Assembly (NCBI GenBank): GCA_035624455.1
Contig: DASPRM010000028.1
Coordinates: 1 to 58,074, forward strand
Length of the DNA: 58,074 nt
Reading direction: 5' to 3'
Source of the DNA: Terriglobales bacterium
GTDB lineage: Bacteria; Acidobacteriota; Terriglobia; Terriglobales; Acidobacteriaceae
A program made the position numbers and the translations under genes. The notes beneath the pieces were generated by a model. The model was not told where the DNA came from. It did no database searches and was given only the letters and a program-made list of their open reading frames with translations. Positions 50,049 to 58,074 of the stretch are shown here, one piece after another. Every line of letters begins with the position of its first letter. The first letter of the stretch is position 1.

Positions 50049-50999
50049 ATGAATCGTCGCGACCTGCTGCTTGGCGGTCTGAGCCTAGCCCTCGCATCGG
50101 CTCTGCCCGATGATGCCTGGAGCCAGAAACCGCCAGGGAAAGCGAAGCAGCCGAGAAAGAAACGCGTCTTGCTGTTCACCAAGTCGTCAGGCTACGAACA
50201 CTCCGTGGTCAAACCGGACGCGAAGGGCACTAGCCTGGTCGAGCGCACATTCACTGACCTTGCCACCAAGGGGGAGTTCGAACTTACCGCCTCCAAGGAT
50301 GGCAGCATCTTCACGCCAGAGCGGATTTCGAGTTTTGACGGGTTTGTGTTTTTCACCAGCGGCGACCTTACGCAGGCTGGCACGGACAAAAATCCGCCCA
50401 TGACTGCCGAGGGCAAGCAAGTCTTTCTGGACGCGGTCCGCAATGGGAAGGGGTTTATTGGAATTCACTCGGCGGCTGATACGTTCCACACGCAGCCCGA
50501 TCCGCCCGATCTTTCCGAACGCTATGAGAATCACGGGATCCATGCCGATGCCTACATACAGATGCTGGGGGGCGAGTTTCTTGGTCATGGCGAGCAACAA
50601 AAGGCTAAGCTCATTGTCCCCGACAAAGATTTTCCCGGCATGAAGGACTTTCCCGACAAGTGGGAGCTGACCGAAGAATGGTACTCGATGAAGGAGTTTC
50701 CTCCTGATCTTCATGTTCTGCTGGTCCAGGATACGGCTGGGATGAAAGGCTCGTTCTATGAGCGACGGCCTTATCCCTCGACTTGGGCAAAGCAATACTC
50801 GCGCGGCAAGGTTTTCTATACGTCCCTCGGGCACCGCGAAGAGACCTGGGCCGATCCGCTCTTTTTGGCGATGCTTGGAGGCGCGTTCCAGTGGGTGCTA
50901 GGTGATCCGAGAGTTTTCTTTACCGACATCACGCCCAACCTGAAGGATGTTGCTCCTGGGTACGCTGATTTTCCGCCTAAGCCGGCGAAGATGGGGTAG
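50049..50999 (+). CDS. ThuA-domain exported protein (Tat signal)
   Basis: ATG 50049 follows GGAGG. The N-terminus MNRRDLLLGGLSLALASALP is a twin-arginine signal with the two arginines in NRRDLL, so the 316-residue protein is exported folded. The rest is a ThuA (trehalose-utilisation-like) domain with a class I glutamine-amidotransferase fold: VLLFTKSSGYEHSVV, GFVFFTSGDLTQAG, GFIGIHSAADTFH and YSRGKVFYTSLGHREETWAD. The substrate of ThuA domains is generally sugar derived but not known here. Confidence 0.88.
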   Translation: MNRRDLLLGGLSLALASALPDDAWSQKPPGKAKQPRKKRVLLFTKSSGYEHSVVKPDAKGTSLVERTFTDLATKGEFELTASKDGSIFTPERISSFDGFVFFTSGDLTQAGTDKNPPMTAEGKQVFLDAVRNGKGFIGIHSAADTFHTQPDPPDLSERYENHGIHADAYIQMLGGEFLGHGEQQKAKLIVPDKDFPGMKDFPDKWELTEEWYSMKEFPPDLHVLLVQDTAGMKGSFYERRPYPSTWAKQYSRGKVFYTSLGHREETWADPLFLAMLGGAFQWVLGDPRVFFTDITPNLKDVAPGYADFPPKPAKMG

Positions 51000-51230
51000 G
51001 GCGGGAGGAATCTCCGCGGTACTGAAGGCCGGTTTCCTCGAGGCATTGCAGGGTGTGGAAACGTCAGCGCGGCAACCGCCGCCCTGATCAAATCTTGAGG
51101 GGTCATTCTGAGCGACCGCGACGGGCTCTTCTCGCGGGCACAGCCCGGGGTCGCGCGTAGCGAAGAATCTCTGTATTTCAATAGTTCACTGCGGGGCGCC
51201 TTCACCCGCTCATGATGACAAGCAAAGCGA
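51000..51230. repeat. Gap with GAATCT-type hairpin repeats
   Basis: CATTCTGAGCG...GCGAAGAATCTCTG (51104-51174) is the dispersed 'GTCATTCTGAGCG' type element with internal inverted repeats (CGGGCTCTTCTCGCGGGCAC, CCCGGGGTCGCG), and a second short hairpin CGGGGCGCCTTCACCCGC runs to about 51212. No gene is seen between the converging ThuA and lipoprotein genes. Confidence 0.5.
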
Positions 51231-53504
51231 TCATCTTGACTGAGGCAGGCGGATAGGCAAGTTCTGCTTCTGCGTTTGCTCGTCCTGGATGTGTACAGTG
51301 GTGGTGGCCCGAGCCGTGCTGGCGGCGCTCACGGTAACGCTTTGCGTGATCGAGCCGGGCGCGCCGAATTCATTGATGACCTGCTCGGTCACCGAAAACG
51401 TTCCTGAAGTGGGGAACGTGTGAACCACGCCAGGGACGAATGCGGGCGAGTTGCCATCTGAGAACGTCCAGCGATAAGCATTGACGAAACGATTGGGAGC
51501 TTGCCAGTTCGCGCCGCACAGCAGCACGGTATTGGCCCCGACCTGCGGCAGCGGTGTTACCTGGATTGCAGGCACAGGCGCAGGATCTCCTGGCTCGGCG
51601 CTAGCGTCGGCCGCATTCGAAGCTGTGGCGCCCGTCGCGTCAACCGCCTGTATTTCAACATGCTGGTTGCCAGAGTAGATCTTTAGCGGCGTATTCAGTA
51701 CGTCCATGTCGCTGGCATAGATCTGCGTGCCGGAGACCAGGACATTCATTTGCTTGATGGGGTTTGCCATATCGGCCGATCCCACGAAATTGGGAGTGGG
51801 CCAGTTCACAACACTTCCGGAAGTGGGGGAGAAGATCGTTACTCCAGCCGCGGTGCCTTTGGCGGAAACGCGTTGAATGGCTACCGAGGATGCTCCAGCG
51901 TTATCGACGACAGTGGCAGTGATGTCGTAAGTGCCCACGCTCTGGTAGGTATGGGTCGCGCTAGGACCCGCGGCTGCAGCGGTGCCATCTCCGAAATCGA
52001 TCGTGGAGCTTGCGAGTGAGCCGTCAGGATCGGTGGATCCGGCAGTTGAGACCGTGATGGTGAGCGGCTGCGGCTGCGAGACCGCGATGTTAACCACCGG
52101 CGGCTGATCACCGGCGCGGAACGCGATTGCGGGCGACATTTTGTTCTGAATACTTGGACGGCCTACAGCCTTTATGAACAACGTCGTGGATGTAAGGTTG
52201 AAAGAACTGAGGTCGAGCGAGTGCGTGCCGACCGGTACATCCGCGAGCTTGGCGAGGTTCTGCCCGTCGGCACTGGAAAAGACAGTGTAGTGATCGATGG
52301 TGCTTTCAGGCCCGCCGCCAACACTCCAGCTGAGTTGATTTCCGGAGATGCTGGGCTGAAGGAAGACACAATTATCAATGCCGGTCTCGATGGCTGTGCC
52401 TTCGTCATAGTCATTCCAGGTCACGATCTGAAGCGCTGGCAACTGCGAACTGCTGGAATAGAACTTCCCAATCTCGCCGAAGGTGTCGAGCCAGGTCTGG
52501 CCGCAGCGCGAATGCACGAATCGGTCGATTCCCCAGGGAGCCAGCGAGTCGTTAAAGCCTCGATAGACGGAACCAACCACGAAGCGGCCGGCTGCACTTG
52601 TCTTATAGAAGGCGTCCTGCGCCCCGAGCGCGGGATCGAATGGGTTGGGTGATGCGGGATGGAACGGGTCGGCGTTGGTATCTTCCCATTGAAATGCGCC
52701 GTCGCTGATGGGCCGAGTGAGGCCATCAACGCCGCGAAACAGCAACATGGGGTCATTGGCGACCTTGGAGCGAACCTGATTCCAATCGACGTAGTAGGCG
52801 TCTACGCCAAACATGAAGATCACTGGGCGGCCGTTGACGCGCAGATATGCCGAGGAAGGGACAAACTGCGTATTGATGTAATTCAGATCGTCGAGAAGCT
52901 GAGCCGTGACATCGCAGCCATTGGCCTTGGCGGCATCGAACAGGGCGCCGGCATCTTCCGTGACGGCGAACTGGAATCCGGAATGCGCTTCGGCTTCGGT
53001 GCGCAGAGCCATAGCGGTACCGTTGACGACGCTCTCATTGGGACCGAACCAATCGAGGATGGCGCCCTGGATCCCGCGACTTACCATGTCTTCGACCTGC
53101 CGGTGCACCTGGGCCTGATCGTTGGACTTATAGCCAACATCCATGTGTCCGGATTCGCCGAACCAACCCAACAGGTGTGCGTAGATCTGGGTGGTTGATC
53201 CGCTGTAGAGCAGCGAGTGCGAGTCCACTTTGCTGACGTTGGTGGGCTTCGGCAGTCCGTTTAGCGGCGGGGCAAATGTATCGCTGGCGCTGGAGTTGTT
53301 GGCGGTTTCTGCCTGCAAAGTTGTGGTAGAGGCCGGACCGCTTGCGGGCGGTGGATTCGATGGGGTCGAGGGGCCAGCATTGTCGGCGGGCTCTAGCGTT
53401 CCGTGACTACTGCCGCAGGCGGTGAGAAGGGCGAGAAATATTAACAGCAGGAGCAAATATAAGAGCACGAGCAGACAGCGTACGTAGTCGCGAGTCAGGC
53501 GCAA
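51231..53504 (-). CDS. GH71/GH99-like lipoprotein with PKD domains
   Basis: The 757-residue product is a lipoprotein (lipobox LLTAC, Cys31) with a Ser/Pro-rich linker (about 35-95). Residues 100-390 form a barrel with AILDWFGPNESVVNGTA, NGRPVIFMFG and ALQIVTWNDYDEGTAIETG, as in the catalytic domains of glycoside-hydrolase families 71 and 99 (alpha-glucanase, endo-alpha-mannosidase types). Then come a fibronectin-like segment, a PKD domain (STDPDGSLASSTIDFGDGTA), an Ig-like domain and a second PKD-like domain (AYRWTFSDGNSPAF). It probably digests a polysaccharide at the outer surface. The substrate is uncertain. Confidence 0.72.
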   Translation of the reverse strand: MRLTRDYVRCLLVLLYLLLLLIFLALLTACGSSHGTLEPADNAGPSTPSNPPPASGPASTTTLQAETANNSSASDTFAPPLNGLPKPTNVSKVDSHSLLYSGSTTQIYAHLLGWFGESGHMDVGYKSNDQAQVHRQVEDMVSRGIQGAILDWFGPNESVVNGTAMALRTEAEAHSGFQFAVTEDAGALFDAAKANGCDVTAQLLDDLNYINTQFVPSSAYLRVNGRPVIFMFGVDAYYVDWNQVRSKVANDPMLLFRGVDGLTRPISDGAFQWEDTNADPFHPASPNPFDPALGAQDAFYKTSAAGRFVVGSVYRGFNDSLAPWGIDRFVHSRCGQTWLDTFGEIGKFYSSSSQLPALQIVTWNDYDEGTAIETGIDNCVFLQPSISGNQLSWSVGGGPESTIDHYTVFSSADGQNLAKLADVPVGTHSLDLSSFNLTSTTLFIKAVGRPSIQNKMSPAIAFRAGDQPPVVNIAVSQPQPLTITVSTAGSTDPDGSLASSTIDFGDGTAAAAGPSATHTYQSVGTYDITATVVDNAGASSVAIQRVSAKGTAAGVTIFSPTSGSVVNWPTPNFVGSADMANPIKQMNVLVSGTQIYASDMDVLNTPLKIYSGNQHVEIQAVDATGATASNAADASAEPGDPAPVPAIQVTPLPQVGANTVLLCGANWQAPNRFVNAYRWTFSDGNSPAFVPGVVHTFPTSGTFSVTEQVINEFGAPGSITQSVTVSAASTARATTTVHIQDEQTQKQNLPIRLPQSR

Positions 53505-53794
53505 AATATCCTTCGACCTAATAACCGGGCCTGGTCCCGGAAATTCCTTTCGCCAGTGGGCATAAAGATGCGAAGCGTGACTTTGAGTTGTCCGCCTAAG
53601 GGTAGATTATTACTGGCCTAAGACCTGATGCTGAGTGGCATGGCGCCGGACAGAACAGCAGATTCTCGTCGAACTATGTGCTCCTCGTGATGACAACGGA
53701 GGTCGAGAAAAAACACCGGGCGCGTGGCTCAGGATCACAGCCTCTACGCTCAGGGGTTTTAAACTCTAACCTCCAAATTCCAAGGCCCAACTTG
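53505..53794. other. Gap between lipoprotein and transglycosylase genes
   Basis: No gene is visible. CTTCGACCTAATAACCGGGCC and AGATTCTCGTCGAAC...CTCCTCGTGATGACAACGG (about 53654-53700) are degenerate members of the GAATCT/GGATGACA repeat. The upstream part is expected to hold the promoter of the GH71/99-like gene, but I cannot define it. Confidence 0.35.
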
Positions 53795-56068
53795 TTAGGG
53801 GGTTTTGTACAGCTTGCGGTAGACGGTTACGTTGCGCAGGATGGCTTGCACGTATTCGCGGGTTTCGGTGAAGGGAATGGACTCGACGAACTCCTGCGGG
53901 TCGCGATAGTGGCCGTCGGCGAGCCAGGATTCTACGCGATCGGTGCCTGCGTTATAAGCGGCGAGAGCGTACTCGAGGCGGCCTCCGAATTTATCCACCA
54001 GGTCTTTGAAGTAGCGCGTGCCCATCTGCAGGTTGGTTTGTGGCACCAGCAATTGTTCCGCGCGAAAATGCCGAATCTTCATCGACCTCGCCATGCTACG
54101 CCCGGTTCCCGGCAACAATTGCATCAGGCCGATAGCGTTGGCGTGTGAGACTGCGCCAGGATTGAATTCCGATTCCTGCCTGACGAGCGAAGCTACCAAA
54201 AAGGGATCGAGGCCGTTTTGCACCGAATAGCGCTTCAGGTCGGTCCAGTAAGGACGTGGAAACAAGATCTCCCAGTAGGGCCGCGGCAGCTGGTCAAATT
54301 GCATGGCGAAATAAGTGGGGATCTGCCGCTTCATATAATTGAGTGAGCGATGGTAAGCTCCGCTGTCCTGATAGATCTCGGCGATCTTACCAATCGCCCA
54401 GGTCTGGCCGCCGCTAGCGGCTGCCTGCAATTCGCGAACGGCGAAGTCCACCATGCCGCCATTCTCCAGCAACTTGGCTTTCTCGACGCGGAGATCGTCG
54501 GCCGGTGGCGAATCGAAATAGTTCGTGCTCACCCGCAGCGGGGGGATCTGGACGAGGGTGACATCGGGGGTGGGATCACCATCACCGAGAATGCGCAGGC
54601 GATCGCGCGAGCAGTCGGCGTAATAGTAGTTGGGAAAGCGCTCTACCAGCTTGGCGTAGTAAGCGCGGGCTACGGGTGCGTTCTGTTGCTCCTCCGCCAT
54701 ACGAGCGCGCCAGTAGAGAGCGGCGGGTACCTCGGCGGAGTCCGGGTAGTTGGCAAGCTGCTGCTCGAAGGCATGGCTGGCTTCATCATTCCGTCCCTGG
54801 CGAAGATTCAGCCAGGCGGATTTCCAGTGGGCGTAATGCGCGACCTTGCCCTTAGGGAAGCGCTCATCCAGTTCGCGGTAATAGTCGATGGCGTGGTCGT
54901 AATCACGTTTCAGGAGAAACATGTTGCCGGCGGTCAGCAGAGCTTGTTCCAGCCACGGACTCGTGGGCCCTGCCTGCCGCAGTTGACCGAGGTATTGCAG
55001 GAATCCATCATCGTCTCCAGAGTTGTGGGCGATATCGCCGATCAAGTACAGGCGTTGAGCATTCCATTCGCCCGGCGGAAGATTCAAGCTCTCCAGATAC
55101 GAGCGAGCCTGCTGAGTATCGATATGGCGCAATACTGATCCCAGCGCTACCTGGGTAGCATATTGCAAATCGGGAGTAGTGGCGTCGGACTGCAGGCTGC
55201 GATATTCGGCGGCTGCGTCGCGATAGCGCTTTCCCTGGGCGAGCAGATCTGCTCGCGTCTTGCGGTCTGCGATGCTGGCGGCGGGAGCAGCGGAAGATTG
55301 CAACTCAGTTCCGGCCGCGTCCGCTTCTGCTGCTATGGGCATGGTGTAGTAAACCAGGCGCAGCGATTCCCATCCCTTTTCTGGATTCCCGGCCTTGAGG
55401 TATGCGCGACCCAGAGCCAGTTCGACGTCGGCGCGCGGCGGAGAGCGGTGTTGCAGAAGGACTGCCACCGCTTCGTCCGGGCGTTGCTCGACCACAAGCG
55501 CACTGGAGTAGATCACAGAAGCGTCGCGGGAAAAGATGGAGTTGGGATATTTCTGATCAAAATCCTGCAGTGACGAGATGACGCCGGTAGCATCACCCTG
55601 CGCGCCCTTTGACATGGCCGTGAAATAGGCTACGTAGTCGGCGAGCTCATCGGCTCGTGGTTGGGACTTTTTGAGGGCGGGAAGGGCCTTGGCATAATCG
55701 CGATCCAGAATATGGGCGTAGCCGAGAACGAGATTGGCCAGCATGCCGGCATCATCGGCGGCGTGGTTTCTGGCGTATGCTTCCACTCCGGCGTAGGCAG
55801 CGGGGCTGCGGTTTTCGAGCAGCTGGCGAGCCATGGGTTTCAGCGAGGCGGAGGCGACAAAGGCTCTGTTAACGCGATGGAGCCTTCTTGCCAGAGCCTG
55901 CTGTTGCTTTTTCTTAGCGGCAGGCGACTGGGATTTGGCGGAATGTGAGCTGGAATGGGTGGACGTTTTGCTTGTTCCGGCGGAAGAGGAGGACTGCTGG
56001 GCGAAACCTCGCGGAGATCCCAGAGATATCAGAAGAATGAATGCAATCAGCAGGGACCGAATACTCAC
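53795..56068 (-). CDS. Soluble lytic murein transglycosylase with TPR domain
   Basis: The 757-residue protein has a signal peptide (ending PRGFAQQSS), a Ser/Lys-rich linker, about 500 residues of helical TPR-like repeats (for example DHAIDYYRELDERFPKGKVA, APVARAYYAKLVERFPNYYY), and a C-terminal lytic transglycosylase domain with the catalytic glutamate in LVRQESEFNPGAVS and motifs AIGLMQLLPGTG and ALAAYNAGTDRVESWL. It cleaves the glycan strand of peptidoglycan, as Slt70 does. It starts nine bases after the GAF gene and is co-transcribed with it. Confidence 0.93.
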   Translation of the reverse strand: MSIRSLLIAFILLISLGSPRGFAQQSSSSAGTSKTSTHSSSHSAKSQSPAAKKKQQQALARRLHRVNRAFVASASLKPMARQLLENRSPAAYAGVEAYARNHAADDAGMLANLVLGYAHILDRDYAKALPALKKSQPRADELADYVAYFTAMSKGAQGDATGVISSLQDFDQKYPNSIFSRDASVIYSSALVVEQRPDEAVAVLLQHRSPPRADVELALGRAYLKAGNPEKGWESLRLVYYTMPIAAEADAAGTELQSSAAPAASIADRKTRADLLAQGKRYRDAAAEYRSLQSDATTPDLQYATQVALGSVLRHIDTQQARSYLESLNLPPGEWNAQRLYLIGDIAHNSGDDDGFLQYLGQLRQAGPTSPWLEQALLTAGNMFLLKRDYDHAIDYYRELDERFPKGKVAHYAHWKSAWLNLRQGRNDEASHAFEQQLANYPDSAEVPAALYWRARMAEEQQNAPVARAYYAKLVERFPNYYYADCSRDRLRILGDGDPTPDVTLVQIPPLRVSTNYFDSPPADDLRVEKAKLLENGGMVDFAVRELQAAASGGQTWAIGKIAEIYQDSGAYHRSLNYMKRQIPTYFAMQFDQLPRPYWEILFPRPYWTDLKRYSVQNGLDPFLVASLVRQESEFNPGAVSHANAIGLMQLLPGTGRSMARSMKIRHFRAEQLLVPQTNLQMGTRYFKDLVDKFGGRLEYALAAYNAGTDRVESWLADGHYRDPQEFVESIPFTETREYVQAILRNVTVYRKLYKTP

Positions 56069-56077
56069 CCCAGTAGT

Positions 56078-57103
56078 TTAGCGCGGAAAACTGTTCCCCA
56101 GCAGTGATGGATCGTTATCAGCCAGGATACGCACTAGTTCTTCATTGAAATAATTTCCAGTCGCGGCAGAGGTATTGCCGTAGCGGCGGTCATAACTGGC
56201 GCGGCTCTTCTCGATGTCGTCTTTCAGGCGATCGTAGAGGTCGCGGTTTTGGCGGCCCTCGTTCACCCTTCCTTGATTGTAGAGCTTGATTTCGTCCACC
56301 AGCAGCTTAGCAAAGCGGCGGGCTTTTTTGTGCACCTCCTCTTCGGAGAGGGGGGCGGCAGCTGGTGCCTGGTTTCCGCCGTCGGAACTTTGCTGAGGCT
56401 GGAAAGTGTCACTCGCCCGCATGGTGCTGGGCTTTTCAGCTGAGGCTTCAGGAAGGGCCGAAGGGGCTTCCGATGTCTCTGTTTGGGAAGCTTCGGCTGC
56501 GGGAGCTGCCTTCCGGGCAGCCGTGATCTCCAGCCACAGCCCGGTTGTACGGACTAGGGCCTCGATTGCAGCGCGGTCCATGAAAGAGTTTCCCTGGGAA
56601 TCCGCGTAAATTAGGGCTACGGGTTTGTCGCGAACGATAAGCGGAACAACCAACGCCTTATCGTCCTCAGGAGACCCGAAGCGGGTAGCAAAATTGAGGT
56701 CGAATTCCGCGGCATCGCCAAATACCGGCGATCGGGATTGAATGGCTCTGCCTGCTAACCCAGTACCCAAGCTCACCGGAACAGTGCGAATTGCGTCATT
56801 GTCGTCCAGGCCGTGAGCTCGCCATCCAATGGCGTTGTTAGCGCGCAGCACCCAAATGGCGCATCGTCCCGAGAAGAGGGAAACACCCCGGATGAGGCAA
56901 TCCAGTATTTCGACCTGGGTATGGGCCTGTTGGACGGCGGCCATCGCGCCGTTAAGGGTTTCGGAATTGCTGGGCTGCTGAGGGGAGGACATCGATTTCA
57001 GAACGCGCTGGACAACCTCTTCGCGGAGGGAGGTGGCATGGGTCTTGAGGACCTCGCCCAGGACGCGCTCGACAATTGGCTGAATTTCCTTAGGATCGGC
57101 CAT
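56078..57103 (-). CDS. GAF-domain protein
   Basis: The 341-residue cytoplasmic protein has an N-terminal helical region (about 1-55), a GAF domain (about 58-190: AHTQVEILDCLIRGVSLFSG, RTVPVSLGTGLAGRAIQSRS, LVVPLIVRDKPVALIYADSQ), a disordered Ala/Ser/Glu-rich linker and a helical C-terminal domain (EEEVHKKARRFAKLLVDEIK). GAF domains bind small ligands or nucleotides. The gene leads into the transglycosylase gene (nine bases apart), suggesting that it controls or monitors cell wall turnover; that is inference. Confidence 0.8.
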   Translation of the reverse strand: MADPKEIQPIVERVLGEVLKTHATSLREEVVQRVLKSMSSPQQPSNSETLNGAMAAVQQAHTQVEILDCLIRGVSLFSGRCAIWVLRANNAIGWRAHGLDDNDAIRTVPVSLGTGLAGRAIQSRSPVFGDAAEFDLNFATRFGSPEDDKALVVPLIVRDKPVALIYADSQGNSFMDRAAIEALVRTTGLWLEITAARKAAPAAEASQTETSEAPSALPEASAEKPSTMRASDTFQPQQSSDGGNQAPAAAPLSEEEVHKKARRFAKLLVDEIKLYNQGRVNEGRQNRDLYDRLKDDIEKSRASYDRRYGNTSAATGNYFNEELVRILADNDPSLLGNSFPR

Positions 57104-57343
57104 GAAATAATTGCCTAAATACCGGTTTTTCCGCGCTAATGGTGGGGATTATATGCCAAGGACCCGGCCAGTGGGCTGACTCTGCAGGTGCCCTAAGATG
57201 CCCAAGAGGAGTAAAACTAAAGTACCAATTTGCCGTCTAAGGGTCGTCACCAGTATGCTAGCAGGTAGCGCTCTCCGGCAGGCCGAGTCCAATAGTCACC
57301 TTAGATCAGCACGAGAAGTCAAACTTCTTGAATCGGGAGCTTG

Positions 57344-57976
57344 ATGGCAACCATCGAAAAGTTGAACGCCCCTGAGCCACTTACTGAGGAGCTGCAGCTT
57401 GTCAATGCAGCCAAGGCAGGTGACATCAGTGCGTTCGAAGAACTCGTAAGACGATATGATCGTAATGTCTTCCGGATTGCGCAGCACATTACGCAAAATC
57501 GGGAAGATGCGGAAGATGTAGTACAAGACGCCTTCATGAAGGCGTACGAAAATCTGGGCCAGTTCCAGGGGCAGTCGAAGTTCTATACCTGGCTGGTTCG
57601 GATAGCCGTAAATGAGGCGTTGATGAAGCTCCGGCGTCGTCGCCCGGAGCGTATGGTTTCGCTGGATGAGGAAGTAAGAACAGAAGAGGATTCCATGCCG
57701 CGAGAGATCGCGGACTGGTCTCCCAACCCCGAGCAGCTTTACAACCAGAGCGAGCTTCGGGACATACTGGGCAAGACGATCCAGGGTCTTCCCCCCAGCT
57801 TTCGGACGGTTTTTGTCCTGCGGGATGTAGAAGGTCTCTCTACAGAAGAGACTGCTGAAGCCTTGGATTTGAGCATACCTGCGGTAAAGTCGCGTTTGCT
57901 CCGGGCTCGCCTGCAATTACGAGAAAGGTTGAACAAGTACTTCAAGGCCAGAAAGAGTGGAGACGGGAACAAGTGA
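57344..57976 (+). CDS. ECF-type RNA polymerase sigma factor
   Basis: ATG 57344, just after CGGGAG, gives 210 residues. Region 2 (LVNAAKAGDISAFEELVRRY, DRNVFRIAQHITQNREDAED, GQFQGQSKFYTWLVRIAVNE) binds the core polymerase and the -10 element, and region 4 (LPPSFRTVFVLRDVEGLSTE, EALDLSIPAVKSRLLRARLQ) reads the -35. It resembles the RpoE/SigW group. Its TGA overlaps the GTG of the next gene (GTGA, 57973-57976), so it is paired with a zinc-finger anti-sigma factor. The GAF/transglycosylase unit diverges from it. Confidence 0.93.
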   Translation: MATIEKLNAPEPLTEELQLVNAAKAGDISAFEELVRRYDRNVFRIAQHITQNREDAEDVVQDAFMKAYENLGQFQGQSKFYTWLVRIAVNEALMKLRRRRPERMVSLDEEVRTEEDSMPREIADWSPNPEQLYNQSELRDILGKTIQGLPPSFRTVFVLRDVEGLSTEETAEALDLSIPAVKSRLLRARLQLRERLNKYFKARKSGDGNK

Positions 57977-58074
57977 CCTGCCGCGACTTCCTTAAAGAGC
58001 TAACCGATTACTTGGATGACGCCCTGGATCAGAACACAAGGGCAGAGCTAGAAGATCACCTGCAGTGGTGCCAC
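57973..58074 (+). CDS. Zinc-finger anti-sigma factor, cut at right edge
   Basis: GTG 57973 overlaps the sigma-factor stop codon. The 34 visible codons read VTCRDFLKELTDYLDDALDQ and end EDHLQWCH, with Cys3, His29 and Cys33 arranged like the HC2-type zinc-finger of anti-sigma factors (typically Hx3CxxC; the last Cys is just beyond the edge). It should bind and hold the preceding sigma factor. The rest, usually a membrane segment and a periplasmic sensor, is outside the window. Confidence 0.85.
   Translation, partial: MTCRDFLKELTDYLDDALDQNTRAELEDHLQWCH

Noticed and set aside
54350-55138. A 262-codon open frame opposite the transglycosylase gene
   Set aside because: Antisense to a well supported gene; its composition looks like reverse-strand translation.
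1-58074. CRISPR arrays, tRNA or rRNA genes, transposases and integrases
   Set aside because: I looked for regularly spaced repeats, cloverleaf-like segments and transposase or integrase motifs and found none; the repeats present are irregular and dispersed.

Overview
This 58 kb window looks like chromosomal DNA of a soil-type acidobacterium (Acidobacteriota, Terriglobia/Koribacter-like). That placement is an inference from several features: PEP-CTERM proteins, many small secreted or lipoprotein genes of unknown function, frequent GTG and TTG starts, many PilZ-domain proteins, a cytochrome c/redoxin pair, and hairpin-forming intergenic repeats. I see no rRNA, tRNA, CRISPR array, transposase or phage gene. 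Most of the window is housekeeping and regulatory sequence, with short degenerate repeats in nearly every larger gap.

Layout. 1-5.2 kb: a cut-off cytochrome c gene coupled to a redoxin gene, a phosphoesterase lipoprotein, and small envelope proteins. 5.2-9.0 kb: a threonine-branch operon (aspartate kinase, threonine synthase, homoserine kinase). 9.0-17.3 kb: an oxidoreductase, then a regulatory and surface locus containing a soluble histidine kinase with an NtrC-type regulator, a PilZ protein, an orphan sigma-54 activator and two PEP-CTERM surface proteins. 17.4-30.2 kb: an N-acetylglucosamine-kinase-type enzyme, uvrC, an OmpA-type lipoprotein, a double PilZ protein, a TPR protein, prepilin peptidase, an HD-GYP protein and ftsY. 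30.4-34.6 kb: ribD, ribE, a PPOX-fold protein, a MlaF-like ATPase and mobA. 35.3-40 kb, on the minus strand: cinA, thpR, plsY, gpsA and a PilZ protein. 40-50 kb: a DedA protein, a very large GAF/AMIN/amidase protein, a PilZ-receiver-PilZ protein, a short-chain dehydrogenase and inositol-phosphate synthase. 50-58 kb: a ThuA protein, a GH71/99-like PKD lipoprotein, a GAF protein with a lytic transglycosylase, and an ECF-type sigma factor overlapping a truncated anti-sigma gene at the right edge.

The most interesting unit is 10.6-17.3 kb. Three sites matching the -24/-12 promoter of sigma-54 (TGG, correctly spaced TGC) lie just upstream of the small PilZ gene (13254-13268) and of each PEP-CTERM gene (15196-15210, 16394-16408). 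The same stretch encodes two sigma-54 activators, one of which has no receiver domain and sits directly between them. A 49-base piece of that activator's 3' end is repeated after the first PEP-CTERM gene. I read this as a compact sigma-54-controlled surface-protein module, possibly tied to cyclic di-GMP through PilZ.

Secondary themes are a dense set of cyclic di-GMP proteins (four PilZ proteins and one HD-GYP protein), a PilZ gene whose real N-terminus lies upstream of any normal start codon, and at least three families of dispersed repeats, one of which forms the C-terminal codons of a membrane protein.
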